A stretch of 64,000 nt of DNA from positions 4,850,001-4,914,000 of the forward strand of contig NZ_BNED01000005.1 in the NCBI RefSeq assembly GCF_016755875.1, read 5' to 3'. Positions 48,910-56,748 of this stretch are shown piece by piece (within the stretch, counting starts at the first letter, position 1; every line of letters starts with the position of its first letter). This DNA is from Streptomyces spororaveus. Lineage in GTDB: Bacteria > Actinomycetota > Actinomycetes > Streptomycetales > Streptomycetaceae. A program made the translations under genes and the position numbers. A model generated the notes under the pieces. It did not search any database and had not been told where the DNA came from. It saw nothing but the letters and a program-made list of their open reading frames with translations.

Positions 48910-50115
48910 ATGGAACTGCCTCGGATCATCAGCGTCGACGACCACGTGATCGAGCCCGCGCACCTGTTCGATGTCTGGCTGCCCGCGAAGTACCGCGACC
49001 GCGGGCCCAAGGCGCTCACCGCCGGCATCGGCGAACTCGCCTACACCGGCGGCAAGTACGTCATCACCATGGACCCCGACGGACCGCCGACCGACTGGTG
49101 GATCTACGAGGACCTGAAGTTCCCGTACAAGCGCAACATCGCCGCCGTCGGCTTCGACCGCGACGACATGACCCTGGAGGGCATCACCCGCGAGGAGATG
49201 CGCCGCGGCTGCTGGGACCCCAAGGCGCGCCTGCTCGACATGGACCTGAACCATGTCGAGGCGTCGCTGTGCTTCCCGACGTTCCCGCGCTTCTGCGGCC
49301 AGACCTTCGCCGAGGCCCATGACAAGGAGGTCGCCCTCGCCTGCGTGCGCGCCTACAACGACTGGATGGTCGAGGAGTGGTGCGGGGACAGCGGCGGCCG
49401 GCTGATTCCGCTGTGCATCATCCCGCTCTGGGACATCGACCTCGCCGTCGCCGAGATCCGGCGCAACGCGGCCCGCGGGGTGAAGGCGGTGACCTTCTCC
49501 GAGATTCCCACCTACCTCGGCCTGCCCTCCATCCACTCCGGCTACTGGGACCCCTTCTTCGCCGTCTGCCAGGAGACCGGCACGGTGATCAACATGCACA
49601 TCGGGTCCAGCTCCCAGATGCCCGCCGCCTCCCCCGACGCGCCCCCCGCCGTCCAGGCCTCGCTCAGCTTCAACAACGCGATGGCCTCGATGATGGACTT
49701 CCTCTTCAGCGGGGTGCTCGTCAAGTTCCCCACGCTCAAGCTCGCCTACAGCGAGGGCCAGATGGGCTGGATCCCCTACGCCCTGGAGCGCGCCGACGAC
49801 GTCTGGGAGGAGCACCGGGCCTGGGGCGGGGTCCGCGACCTGATCCCCGAGCCGCCGTCCACCTACTACTACCGGCAGATGTTCTGCTGCTTCTTCCGCG
49901 ACAAGCACGGGATCGCCTCCCTCGACGTCGTCGGCCGCGACAACGCCACCTTCGAGACCGACTACCCGCACGTGGACTCGACCTTCCCGCACACCAAGGA
50001 GGTCGCCCTCGACCACGTGAAGGGGCTCGACGACGAGACGGTCTACAAGCTGATGCGCGGCAACGCCATCCGCATGCTCGACCTGTCCTTCGACCGGGAC
50101 CGCACGAGCCGCTGA
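48910..50115 (+). CDS. Amidohydrolase-family metal enzyme (ACMSD-like)
   Basis: This is a 401-residue TIM-barrel amidohydrolase. SVDDHVIEP supplies the first metal-binding residues (Asp/His near position 10). NMHIGSSS gives a central histidine, and FETDYPHVDSTFPHT gives the C-terminal Asp and His. This is the arrangement of the ACMSD/gamma-resorcylate decarboxylase branch, which performs decarboxylations or C-C hydrolysis on ring or beta-keto acids. Homologues are common in actinobacterial steroid and terpenoid catabolic sets. The stop overlaps the next start by one base (TGATG). Specificity is unknown. Confidence 0.87.
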   Translation: MELPRIISVDDHVIEPAHLFDVWLPAKYRDRGPKALTAGIGELAYTGGKYVITMDPDGPPTDWWIYEDLKFPYKRNIAAVGFDRDDMTLEGITREEMRRGCWDPKARLLDMDLNHVEASLCFPTFPRFCGQTFAEAHDKEVALACVRAYNDWMVEEWCGDSGGRLIPLCIIPLWDIDLAVAEIRRNAARGVKAVTFSEIPTYLGLPSIHSGYWDPFFAVCQETGTVINMHIGSSSQMPAASPDAPPAVQASLSFNNAMASMMDFLFSGVLVKFPTLKLAYSEGQMGWIPYALERADDVWEEHRAWGGVRDLIPEPPSTYYYRQMFCCFFRDKHGIASLDVVGRDNATFETDYPHVDSTFPHTKEVALDHVKGLDDETVYKLMRGNAIRMLDLSFDRDRTSR

Positions 50116-51272
50116 TGGACCTGACCTACACCGAGGAGGAGCAGGACTTCCGGGCCCGGCTGCGCGCGTGGCTCGCCAAGGTGCTCCCCGAGCTGCCCGC
50201 CCGGCCGTCCCCGGACGACTGGCCGGGCCGGCGCGCGTACGACCTCGGCTGGCAGCGCAGGCTGTACGAGGCCGGGTACGCGGGCCTGCACTGGCCGGTC
50301 GACGCGGGCGGCCGGGGGGCCACCCCGACCCAGCACCTGATCTTCCTGGAGGAGACCGAGCGCGCCGGGGCCCCCTACGTCGGCGCGAACTTCGTCGGGC
50401 TGCTGCACGCCGGCCCGACGATCGCCGCCGAGGGCACGGCCGCGCAGCGGGCGCGCTGGCTGCCGCCCGTGCTGCGCGGCGACGAGGTGTGGTGCCAGGG
50501 GTTCAGCGAGCCGGACGCGGGCTCCGACCTGGCCTCCCTGCGGACGCGGGCCGTGCGGGACGGCGACGACTACGTGATCAGCGGGTCCAAGATCTGGACC
50601 TCGCACGCGGAGGTAGCCGACTGGTGCGAGCTGCTCGTACGCACGGACCCCGACGCCCCCAAGCACCGCGGGATCACCTGGCTGGCCATGCCGATGGACG
50701 CGCCGGGAGTCACCGTACGGCCGCTGCGCACGCTCGCCGGGTCGACGGAGTTCGCGGAGATGTTCCTCGACGACGTCCGGGTCCCGGTGGCCGACCGGGT
50801 CGGCGCGGAGAACGACGGCTGGCGGGTCACCATGGTCACGCTGTCCTTCGAGCGGGGCACCGCCTTCGTCGGCGAGGTCGTCGCCTGCCGCCGGACCCTG
50901 GGGGAACTGGCCCGGACCGCGAAGGCCAACGGCCGCTGGGACGACCCGGTCCTGCGGCGCAGGCTGGGGCGGCTGTACGGGGAGTTCGGAGCGCTGTGGC
51001 GGCTCACCCAGTGGAACGTGAGCGAGGCCGGGCGGTCGGCGGGCGGGGTCCCCGGCATCGGCGGTTCCGTCTTCAAGCTCGCCTACTCGCACGCCCGCCA
51101 GGAGCTGTACGACACGGCGGCGGAGGTCCTCGGGGCCCAGTCCCTGTCCCTGGAGGAGGAGTGGACCCTGGACCGGCTCTCCTCCCTCTCGTACACGATC
51201 GCGGCGGGCACCTCGCAGATCCAGCGGAACATCGTCGCCGAGCGGATCCTCGGCCTCCCGAAGGGCCGGTGA
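50115..51272 (+). CDS. Acyl-CoA dehydrogenase (FadE26-like subunit)
   Basis: This is a 385-residue flavoprotein with WCQGFSEPDAGSDLASL, ISGSKIWTSHAEVADW, MFLDDVRVPVADRVG and the C-terminal TSQIQRNIVAERILGLP. The Glu of the YEGT motif is replaced by Ala (YTIAAGTSQIQRN). Pairing with a shorter acyl-CoA dehydrogenase starting 4 bp downstream suggests an alpha2-beta2 heterotetramer, as known for actinobacterial steroid side-chain enzymes (FadE26/FadE27, FadE28/FadE29). It is coupled to the amidohydrolase upstream. Confidence 0.88.
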   Translation: MDLTYTEEEQDFRARLRAWLAKVLPELPARPSPDDWPGRRAYDLGWQRRLYEAGYAGLHWPVDAGGRGATPTQHLIFLEETERAGAPYVGANFVGLLHAGPTIAAEGTAAQRARWLPPVLRGDEVWCQGFSEPDAGSDLASLRTRAVRDGDDYVISGSKIWTSHAEVADWCELLVRTDPDAPKHRGITWLAMPMDAPGVTVRPLRTLAGSTEFAEMFLDDVRVPVADRVGAENDGWRVTMVTLSFERGTAFVGEVVACRRTLGELARTAKANGRWDDPVLRRRLGRLYGEFGALWRLTQWNVSEAGRSAGGVPGIGGSVFKLAYSHARQELYDTAAEVLGAQSLSLEEEWTLDRLSSLSYTIAAGTSQIQRNIVAERILGLPKGR

Positions 51273-51276
51273 GGGC

Positions 51277-52206
51277 ATGGACTTCCAGCCGACCGAGGAC
51301 CAGAAGGACCTGCGGGCGGGCGTACGGGACCTCCTGGCGGGCCGGTACGGCCGCGAGGCGCTGCGCGCCTCCCTGGACACGGGCACCGCCGTGGACCGGG
51401 GGCTGTGGCGGGAGCTGGGGGCGGCGGGCTTCTTCGCGCTGCGCCTGCCCGAATCCGAGGGCGGTGTCGGCCTGGGGCTGCCGGAGGCGGTCCTGGTCTT
51501 CGAGGAGGCCGGGCGGGCGCTGGTGCCCGGGCCGCTGGTGGCCACGCACCTGGCTGCCGGGGTGGTCCCGGGGGCGGCGGCGGGAACGGCGGTGGTGAGC
51601 GCCTTCGACCTGGGCGGGCGGCTGGTGGCCCACCTCGGGGAGGCGGACGCGGTGCTGGGGGCGTCCGCGGTGCCGGCGGGCGAGCCGGTGCGCTCGGTGG
51701 ACCCGCTGACCCCACTGCACCGGGTGGCCTCGTACGGCGGCGGCGGCGACGGCAACGGCCGCAGCGTCGGCGACTGTTCCGCGTTCCGCGAGGCGGGCGC
51801 GCTGCTGACGGCGGCGCTGCAGCTCGGGAGCGCGTTGCGGACGGTGGAGCTGGCGGTGCGGTACGCGGGCGAGCGCGAGCAGTTCGGGCAGCCGATCGGG
51901 GCGTTCCAGGCGGTCAAGCATCTGTGCGCGGGGATGCTGGTGCGGGCGGAGGTGGCCCGTACGGCGGTCTACGCGGCGGCGGTGACGCAGGACCCGGGCG
52001 AGGTGGCCGCGGCCAAGCTCCTCGCGGACGGGGCGGCGGTGGGCAACGCCCGGGACTGCCTGCAGGTGCACGGCGGGATGGGTTTCACCTGGGAGGCCGA
52101 CGTGCACCTGCACCTGAAGCGGGCCTGGGTGCGGTCCGAGCAGTGGCGGACGGCGGGGGAGGCGGAGGAGCTGCTGGCGCAGGAGCTGCTGGGCTCGGCC
52201 GGGTAG
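51277..52206 (+). CDS. Acyl-CoA dehydrogenase, short partner subunit
   Basis: At 309 residues it is about 75 shorter than a standard acyl-CoA dehydrogenase. The middle beta domain is reduced (GDGNGRSVGDCSAF region) while the helical C-terminal domain is intact: VRYAGEREQFGQPIGAFQAV and LQVHGGMGFTWEADVHLHLK, the latter characteristic of FadE27/FadE28-like subunits. It follows the preceding dehydrogenase at once, supporting a two-subunit enzyme. Without a partner it would probably lack a complete FAD site; this is inference from the known heteromers. Confidence 0.87.
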   Translation: MDFQPTEDQKDLRAGVRDLLAGRYGREALRASLDTGTAVDRGLWRELGAAGFFALRLPESEGGVGLGLPEAVLVFEEAGRALVPGPLVATHLAAGVVPGAAAGTAVVSAFDLGGRLVAHLGEADAVLGASAVPAGEPVRSVDPLTPLHRVASYGGGGDGNGRSVGDCSAFREAGALLTAALQLGSALRTVELAVRYAGEREQFGQPIGAFQAVKHLCAGMLVRAEVARTAVYAAAVTQDPGEVAAAKLLADGAAVGNARDCLQVHGGMGFTWEADVHLHLKRAWVRSEQWRTAGEAEELLAQELLGSAG

Positions 52207-52548
52207 GTTCCCGGTCGGCGGACGTCGCTCACGGTGATGTGGAGGCACGGGAAGGACGGCGCGGGACGCATGTCCGATTACAGAGAGTTGATATCGGTTT
52301 GTGTCCTTCGCCCAACCCATTGCGGCCCGGAAGCGGGGGCCTGCTCCGGTACGCTCCCACGAATGCGAGCGGTTGAGCGGCGCGAGCGTCGCACAGTATG
52401 CACCACGCCCACTCCTTCGCGGGGGAATATGCCCGAAGCGCTTGTTGTGGTGACTGTATGTCAACCATGCTGCTACGGAAGGGGGTCACAGTCGGTGATC
52501 CCGTCCTGTCGCGAGGCGAAGTGTCCGCCGGTTCGGATGGTGTGAGCG
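52207..52548. other. Gap with no supported gene
   Basis: The 342 bp contain a short frame from 52270 (MSDYRELIS...) with no ribosome site and no recognised relative. AT-richer patches occur near 52284-52310 (AGTTGATATCGG) and 52440-52470. TTGTGG at 52444-52449 may belong to the promoter of the ATPase-like gene that follows. The GTG at 52549 is forced as an early start because an in-frame TGA ends at 52545. Confidence 0.4.
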
Positions 52549-53025
52549 GTGCAGGTGCTTCAGGTTCAGCTGGAGGTCGGTGCGGATCCCGCCGAGGTCG
52601 GCCGGGCCCGCCGGTGGGCGCGTTCCCGGCTGGCGGGGTCGGGCATAGGGGACGACGAACCGCTCGCCGAGACGCTGATCCTGCTGATCTCCGAACTGGT
52701 CACGAACGCGGTCGTGCACACGGGCTGTCCGGCCGTGCTGCGGATGCTGTTCGGGGGGCCGGGGGTGCGGGTCGAGGTGGCCGACGCGAGCGACCGGGCG
52801 CCGAGCCGCCGGCAGGCGTGCGGGGAGGACACGGGCGGGCGCGGGCTCGAACTGGTCGACGGGTTGGCGGACCGCTGGGGCTGGCAGCGCGAGGGCGCGG
52901 GCAAGCAGATCTGGTGCGAGATCGACCGCGCGGAGAAATCCACCTCGGACTGCGCCTCCGCATGCTCCTCGGACGGCCCGTCGGAATGTCATACCCCGCC
53001 TCGGGAACCGCGCGTGTACCTCTAA
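52549..53025 (+). CDS. RsbW-like ATP-binding regulatory protein (HATPase)
   Basis: This is a 158-residue protein with a single GHKL ATPase domain of the anti-sigma/serine-kinase type: LISELVTNAVVHT (N-box), VRVEVADASDRAP (motif I, DxS), and GGRGLELVDGLADRWGW (glycine motif). Streptomyces encodes dozens of such proteins; partners are usually STAS-domain antagonists or SpoIIE phosphatases, none of which is nearby. The last 30 residues (Ser/Cys/Pro-rich, SDCASACSSDGPSECHT) are unrelated to the domain. The start is GTG at 52549 because of the upstream in-frame stop. Confidence 0.83.
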   Translation: MQVLQVQLEVGADPAEVGRARRWARSRLAGSGIGDDEPLAETLILLISELVTNAVVHTGCPAVLRMLFGGPGVRVEVADASDRAPSRRQACGEDTGGRGLELVDGLADRWGWQREGAGKQIWCEIDRAEKSTSDCASACSSDGPSECHTPPREPRVYL

Positions 53026-53122
53026 CGAGGTGTTGACGGTTCGTCACATCTTGATCACCCTGGTGTGGAGCGATTCGACGCGAGGGGACGCCAAGGACAG
53101 GCCTTGACGAGTGCGGGTCGTG

Positions 53123-53165
53123 GGGTGGCGGCCGCTCGGGGCGTGCATGCGCGCCGCCGCCACCC
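53123..53165. terminator. Hairpin between HATPase and TOPRIM genes
   Basis: GGGTGGCGGC (53123-53132) pairs with GCCGCCACCC (53156-53165) around a GC-rich loop. It lies between converging genes. Confidence 0.6.
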
Positions 53166-53202
53166 GCAGAACCTGCCTGGTCCGGCCGCCAGCCGGCGCC
53201 GG

Positions 53203-53820
53203 TCACAGGCACGCCAGGAGATCGTCGAGCGGGGCCGGTGTCCGGTCGGGGGCCAGGGCCTCGACGAGCAGGCGGCCGTAGCGGATCTTGCGGCCCTTCT
53301 GCGTGCCGAGGAAGCGCCGCACCTGCTGCTGCCGGGGCCGGCCGTGCTGCGCGGGCTGGCGCAGGAAGGTCTGCCAGGCGCGGAGGTCGCCCTCGGCCCC
53401 GAAGATCTCCTCGACCGCCGCCGGGCCGAGGGCGCGGATGAGCTCCTCCTCCAGGTCCGCCACGCACACGAAGAAGCCCCGGCGCGGCGCCCGCGCCCGG
53501 TCCAGGCCGCGGTCGTAGAAGGGCTGCTCGCGCTCGTCGCACAGTCCCGTCAGGCGCAGGCCCAGGCCGGGCGGCCCGAGGAGTGCGGCGTAGCGGGCCA
53601 CGCTCATCGCCCCGCCCATCGGTACGACGCACACTCCCTCGGCGGCGAGGTCGCGGCCGCGCCGTGCGGCCAGTGCCTCGACGGCCGCGTGATCGCTGGG
53701 CCCTTCCAGGAGCACCGCCGTCCGTACGTTGAGGCGGACGGCCAGTTCGCGTGCGGCCCCGCCGGGTCCGCCGCCCGCCCAGCCGGTGACCGCATCCCGG
53801 AACGCCCGCATGTCCGTCAT
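53203..53820 (-). CDS. Stand-alone TOPRIM-domain protein (OLD-family C-terminal type)
   Basis: This is a 205-residue protein. AVLLEGPSDHAAVEALAARR supplies the TOPRIM glutamate, and CDEREQPFYDRG and VCVADLEEELIRALG supply acidic metal-site positions. The C-terminal half has RRFLGTQKGRKIRYGRLLVE, a Lys/Arg-rich conserved stretch of OLD nucleases. OLD proteins normally carry an N-terminal ABC-type ATPase; it is absent here and no ATPase gene adjoins. Whether it is an active nuclease is unknown. The start may be GTG or ATG at 53820; MTDMRAF contains a second possible ATG. Confidence 0.8.
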   Translation of the reverse strand: MTDMRAFRDAVTGWAGGGPGGAARELAVRLNVRTAVLLEGPSDHAAVEALAARRGRDLAAEGVCVVPMGGAMSVARYAALLGPPGLGLRLTGLCDEREQPFYDRGLDRARAPRRGFFVCVADLEEELIRALGPAAVEEIFGAEGDLRAWQTFLRQPAQHGRPRQQQVRRFLGTQKGRKIRYGRLLVEALAPDRTPAPLDDLLACL

Positions 53821-53907
53821 AGGGCGAGTCTGCGCCTTCGCCGGCGCCGGAGCACGGAATTTTCGGGCCGGCCGCCCTCCCTGTGACCGGGCCGGGCGCG
53901 GGCGCGG

Positions 53908-53946
53908 CCTGCGGCGGTGGCGGTGGAGCGGTGCCGCCGCCGCAGG
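53908..53946 (-). terminator. Terminator after the 53953-54639 gene
   Basis: CCTGCGGCGG (53908-53917) pairs with CCGCCGCAGG (53937-53946). It lies 7 bp beyond the stop codon on the minus strand. Confidence 0.7.
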
Positions 53947-53952
53947 GGCCGC

Positions 53953-54639
53953 TCAGCCGTCGGTGCAGATCACGTCGTACGGGCGGCCGATCGCGATGGT
54001 CAGCTCGATCGGGTCGGTGGTGCCGGAGGGGCACTCGGACTTCGTCTTGACGAGGCCGAGCACCTTCTGGGCGCCCGAACCGCCGCAGGCGACCTCCTTG
54101 GCCTGGGAGGTCACGCAGTCACCCTTCACCAGCTGGCCGCCGCCGGCGCCGGCGTCACCGGGGTGGTCGCCCGAGAGGTTGCGGCCGCAGACGGTGTTGG
54201 TGGGGATGCCGCTCCCCTTGCCGCCGTAGGAGATGCTCACGTCGATCATCAGGTCCGTGCCGGGCGGGCACTGGACCGCGTTCGGGAGGATGCTGGCCTC
54301 CTTGATGTCGATGGCCTTGAAGGTGGCCCCGGAGTCGGAGCAGCCCGCCCGCTTGTATCCGTCCGGTGCCTTGGACGGGTCGGGGCCGCCGCAGTCGCCG
54401 ACCTTCCACGAACTGGAGGTGTCGGAGGAGGACTCGGGGGATCCGGGGTCCTTGGCGGTGGGCTTGGTGGAGGGGGAGGCGGAGGGGGACGCCGTCGGCT
54501 TGCCGTCGTCCTTGCGGAGGGACTGCATGATGAAGTAGCCGCCGATGATGACCACGGCGAGGACGATGACGGCGACGACGTTGCCGCCCGAGCGGCGCCT
54601 GGGGGCGGGCGGCGGCGTTACCTGGTACGGGTTGGCCAT
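53953..54639 (-). CDS. Single-pass membrane protein with Cys-rich extracellular domain
   Basis: This is a 228-residue protein. The short cytoplasmic N-terminus (MANPYQVTPPPAPRRRSGGN) is followed by one helix (VVAVIVLAVVIIGGYFIMQ, about 21-40), a Ser/Thr/Pro linker (45-80) and an extracellular domain with eight cysteines (GDCGG, AGCSD, VQCPP, TVCGR, GDCVT, VACGG, SECPS, VICTDG), probably disulfide-bonded. This resembles LppU-type proteins with two related halves; function is unknown. GGAGAAG precedes the ATG at 54639. No operon partner is seen. Confidence 0.8.
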   Translation of the reverse strand: MANPYQVTPPPAPRRRSGGNVVAVIVLAVVIIGGYFIMQSLRKDDGKPTASPSASPSTKPTAKDPGSPESSSDTSSSWKVGDCGGPDPSKAPDGYKRAGCSDSGATFKAIDIKEASILPNAVQCPPGTDLMIDVSISYGGKGSGIPTNTVCGRNLSGDHPGDAGAGGGQLVKGDCVTSQAKEVACGGSGAQKVLGLVKTKSECPSGTTDPIELTIAIGRPYDVICTDG

Positions 54640-54780
54640 GCGAGCTTCTCCTGCGGGGAAGGTGGTGGGGACGGGGCGTGACGCGCGTACGGTGACGCGG
54701 CATGTACACCTCATGGTTCCACCGCCCACGGCTCGCGGGTGGCCGGGGCCGTCCGGTCCGGCGCCGCCTGCCCGCCGGGC

Positions 54781-55707
54781 TCAGAGGACGGCCACCGGGG
54801 CCACGGGGGTGCCGGTGCCGCCGACGAAGGGTTCCGGCATCGCGGAGAGGAGGAAGGCGTACCGGTTTTCTTCTGCACAGGCTGTGGACAACTTTTCGAG
54901 GTTCCAGTTCTGGCCCTGGTGCATGCCCATCTCGACCAGGTGGAGGGCGTGGACCGGCAGCCACAGGTTCTCGACCTCCGGCGGGAAGATCTCGAAGGTC
55001 AGGGTGTCGTTCGCGACGGCCGCCACGTCCCGCGCGTGGAACCACTCGGGGGTGCGGACGGACAGTCCGGGCGAGGGGAACCCGTAGCCGTGCTTGTCGC
55101 CCGCCAGGTAGACCTGGATCTGGCCGGTGCGGACCAGGACGATGTCACCGGGGCGGACGGTGACCCCGCCGAACTCCTCGGCCTCCGTCAGGTCCCCGGG
55201 GGTCACCGCGTGGTCCCCCGGCAGCCGGTCCAGCCCCTTGGTGCGCGCGACGTCGAGGAGCACGCCGCGCGAGACGATGTGTCCGGCCTTGTCTATGCCG
55301 CTGAACTCGGCGCGGCCGTGTGCCGTGATGGTGCCGGCCGGGCGGCCGTTGTAGATCTTCCCCGAGTGCGAGACGTGGGTGAGGGCGTCCCAGTGGGTGC
55401 CCGCCTGGAGGCCCATGCTCACGGCGTCGTCGCTGCACGCCACCGTTCCGGGGCCGAAGAGCTCCTGGTTGATCTGCACCATCGTGTGCAGCGGGTTGAT
55501 CCGGCCGGGGATCATGCCGACCTGGACCCCGTCCTCCTTGAGCGGCAGGGCGAGCGGGATCCGGCGGCCGGTGCGGATCTCGGCCGCGGCGCCCCGGACC
55601 ACCTCGTCGGTGATCAGGTTCAGGGTGCCGATCTCGTCGTCGGCTCCCCAGCGTCCCCAGTTGTTGACGCGCTTGGCGATGTCGTGGAACTCGGCGGGCA
55701 GGGTCAT
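54781..55707 (-). CDS. Cyclase-family hydrolase (kynurenine formamidase-like)
   Basis: This is a 308-residue protein of the cyclase/KynB fold. The metal motif appears as QAGTHWDALTHVSHSGKIYN (HxGTHxDxxxH variant with Gly-Thr-His-Trp-Asp), followed by ISRGVLLDVAR-type IVSRGVLLDVARTKG and GDIVLVRTGQ. Members hydrolyse cyclic amides or lactones or open rings. In actinobacteria this long form often sits with acyl-CoA dehydrogenases and SDRs. It is divergent from the SDR gene across a gap with the shared operator-like repeat, so both are probably controlled together. Confidence 0.87.
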   Translation of the reverse strand: MTLPAEFHDIAKRVNNWGRWGADDEIGTLNLITDEVVRGAAAEIRTGRRIPLALPLKEDGVQVGMIPGRINPLHTMVQINQELFGPGTVACSDDAVSMGLQAGTHWDALTHVSHSGKIYNGRPAGTITAHGRAEFSGIDKAGHIVSRGVLLDVARTKGLDRLPGDHAVTPGDLTEAEEFGGVTVRPGDIVLVRTGQIQVYLAGDKHGYGFPSPGLSVRTPEWFHARDVAAVANDTLTFEIFPPEVENLWLPVHALHLVEMGMHQGQNWNLEKLSTACAEENRYAFLLSAMPEPFVGGTGTPVAPVAVL

Positions 55708-55759
55708 GGGCGTCGACAGCTCCTTGCGTGGATGCGGTGGTTACGACGTCAACGAGGGC

Positions 55760-55806
55760 TTGTGCAGGTGTATCTGACTACCCATAGAATCTAACGGTCC
55801 GTCAGA
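55760..55806. promoter_or_regulatory. Promoter and operator-like site in the cyclase/SDR gap
   Basis: TAGAAT (55785-55790) is a strong -10 box, with TTGTGC (55760-55765) as a loosely spaced -35. TCTAACGGTCCGTCAGA (55790-55806) abuts it and is an inverted repeat with one mismatch, the fullest form of the motif seen at 48797, 48875 and 60874. Confidence 0.65.
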
Positions 55807-55827
55807 AATCGCGGGAAGGGGCCGGAC

Positions 55828-56739
55828 GTGGGGAACTTCTTGGCAGGCAAGGTCGTGGCCGTCACCGGCGCCGGCCGGGGCATCGGACGGGCCGTGGCAC
55901 TCGCCGCGGCCGCCGAGGGCGCCAAGGTCGTCGTCAACGACTACGGGGTCGGGATCGAGGGCGCGGAGCCCACCAGCGAGATCGCCGAAGCCGTGGTGAA
56001 GGAGATCACCGCCCTCGGCGGGGAGGCCGTCGCCGTCGCCGACGACATCTCCACCATGGCGGGCGGCCAGCGCCTCGTCGACACCGCGCTCGCACGGTAC
56101 GGACGCATCGACGGAGTCGTCTGCGTGGCCGGCATCCTGCGCGAACGGATGCTGTTCAACATGTCCGAGGAGGAGTGGGACCCGGTCGTCGCCACCCACC
56201 TCAAGGGAACCTTCACCGTCTTCCGCGCCGCCTCCGCCGTCATGCGCCGGCAGGGCACGGGCACCCTGATCGGCTTCACCAGCGGCAACCACCAGGGCTC
56301 CGTCGCCCAGGCCAACTACAGCGCTGCCAAGGGCGGGATCATCTCCCTCGTCCGCTCCGCCGCACTGGGCCTGGCCAAGTACGGGGTCACGGCCAACGCC
56401 GTCGCACCCGTCGCCCGCACCCGCATGTCCGCGAACGTCCCCATGGAGCTCAAGGAGATCGGCGAGCCCGAGGACGTGGCGGCGCTGGTCACCTACCTGC
56501 TCAGCGACCGGGCCCGGGCCGAGGACATCACCGGGCAGGTCTACACGATCGCCGGCCCGAAGATCGCCGTCTGGGCGCAGCCGCGCGAGCTGCGCGCCGG
56601 ATACGCCGAGGGCTCCTGGACGCCGGAGAAGATCGCCGACTTCCTGCCCGGCACGGTCGGCACCGACCCGATGCCGATGCTCGCGCAACTGGAGGCGATG
56701 GCGAAGGCGGCGGCCGCCAAGGACCGCCCCAACGCGTAG
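55828..56739 (+). CDS. Short-chain dehydrogenase (17beta-HSD4/hydroxyacyl-CoA dehydrogenase type)
   Basis: This 303-residue NAD(P)-dependent SDR has the cofactor motif TGAGRGIGRAVA near residue 14, DDISTM for adenine-ring contact, VCVAGILRERMLFNMSEEEW, and the active-site Tyr-Lys as NYSAAKGGI (Tyr of YxxxK). The catalytic Ser is in GFTSGNHQGSV. The long C-terminal extension after TYLLSDRA (about 70 residues ending in AKAAAAKDR) is typical of the peroxisomal multifunctional-enzyme-like SDRs that oxidise 3-hydroxyacyl-CoAs. It starts with GTG behind GGGAAGGGG. The next gene follows after 9 bp. Confidence 0.88.
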   Translation: MGNFLAGKVVAVTGAGRGIGRAVALAAAAEGAKVVVNDYGVGIEGAEPTSEIAEAVVKEITALGGEAVAVADDISTMAGGQRLVDTALARYGRIDGVVCVAGILRERMLFNMSEEEWDPVVATHLKGTFTVFRAASAVMRRQGTGTLIGFTSGNHQGSVAQANYSAAKGGIISLVRSAALGLAKYGVTANAVAPVARTRMSANVPMELKEIGEPEDVAALVTYLLSDRARAEDITGQVYTIAGPKIAVWAQPRELRAGYAEGSWTPEKIADFLPGTVGTDPMPMLAQLEAMAKAAAAKDRPNA

Positions 56740-56748
56740 GGGCGCGGC

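Noticed and set aside
52234..52545. Small protein gene before the HATPase
   Set aside because: No ribosome site, no recognisable relative, and composition like random high-GC DNA.
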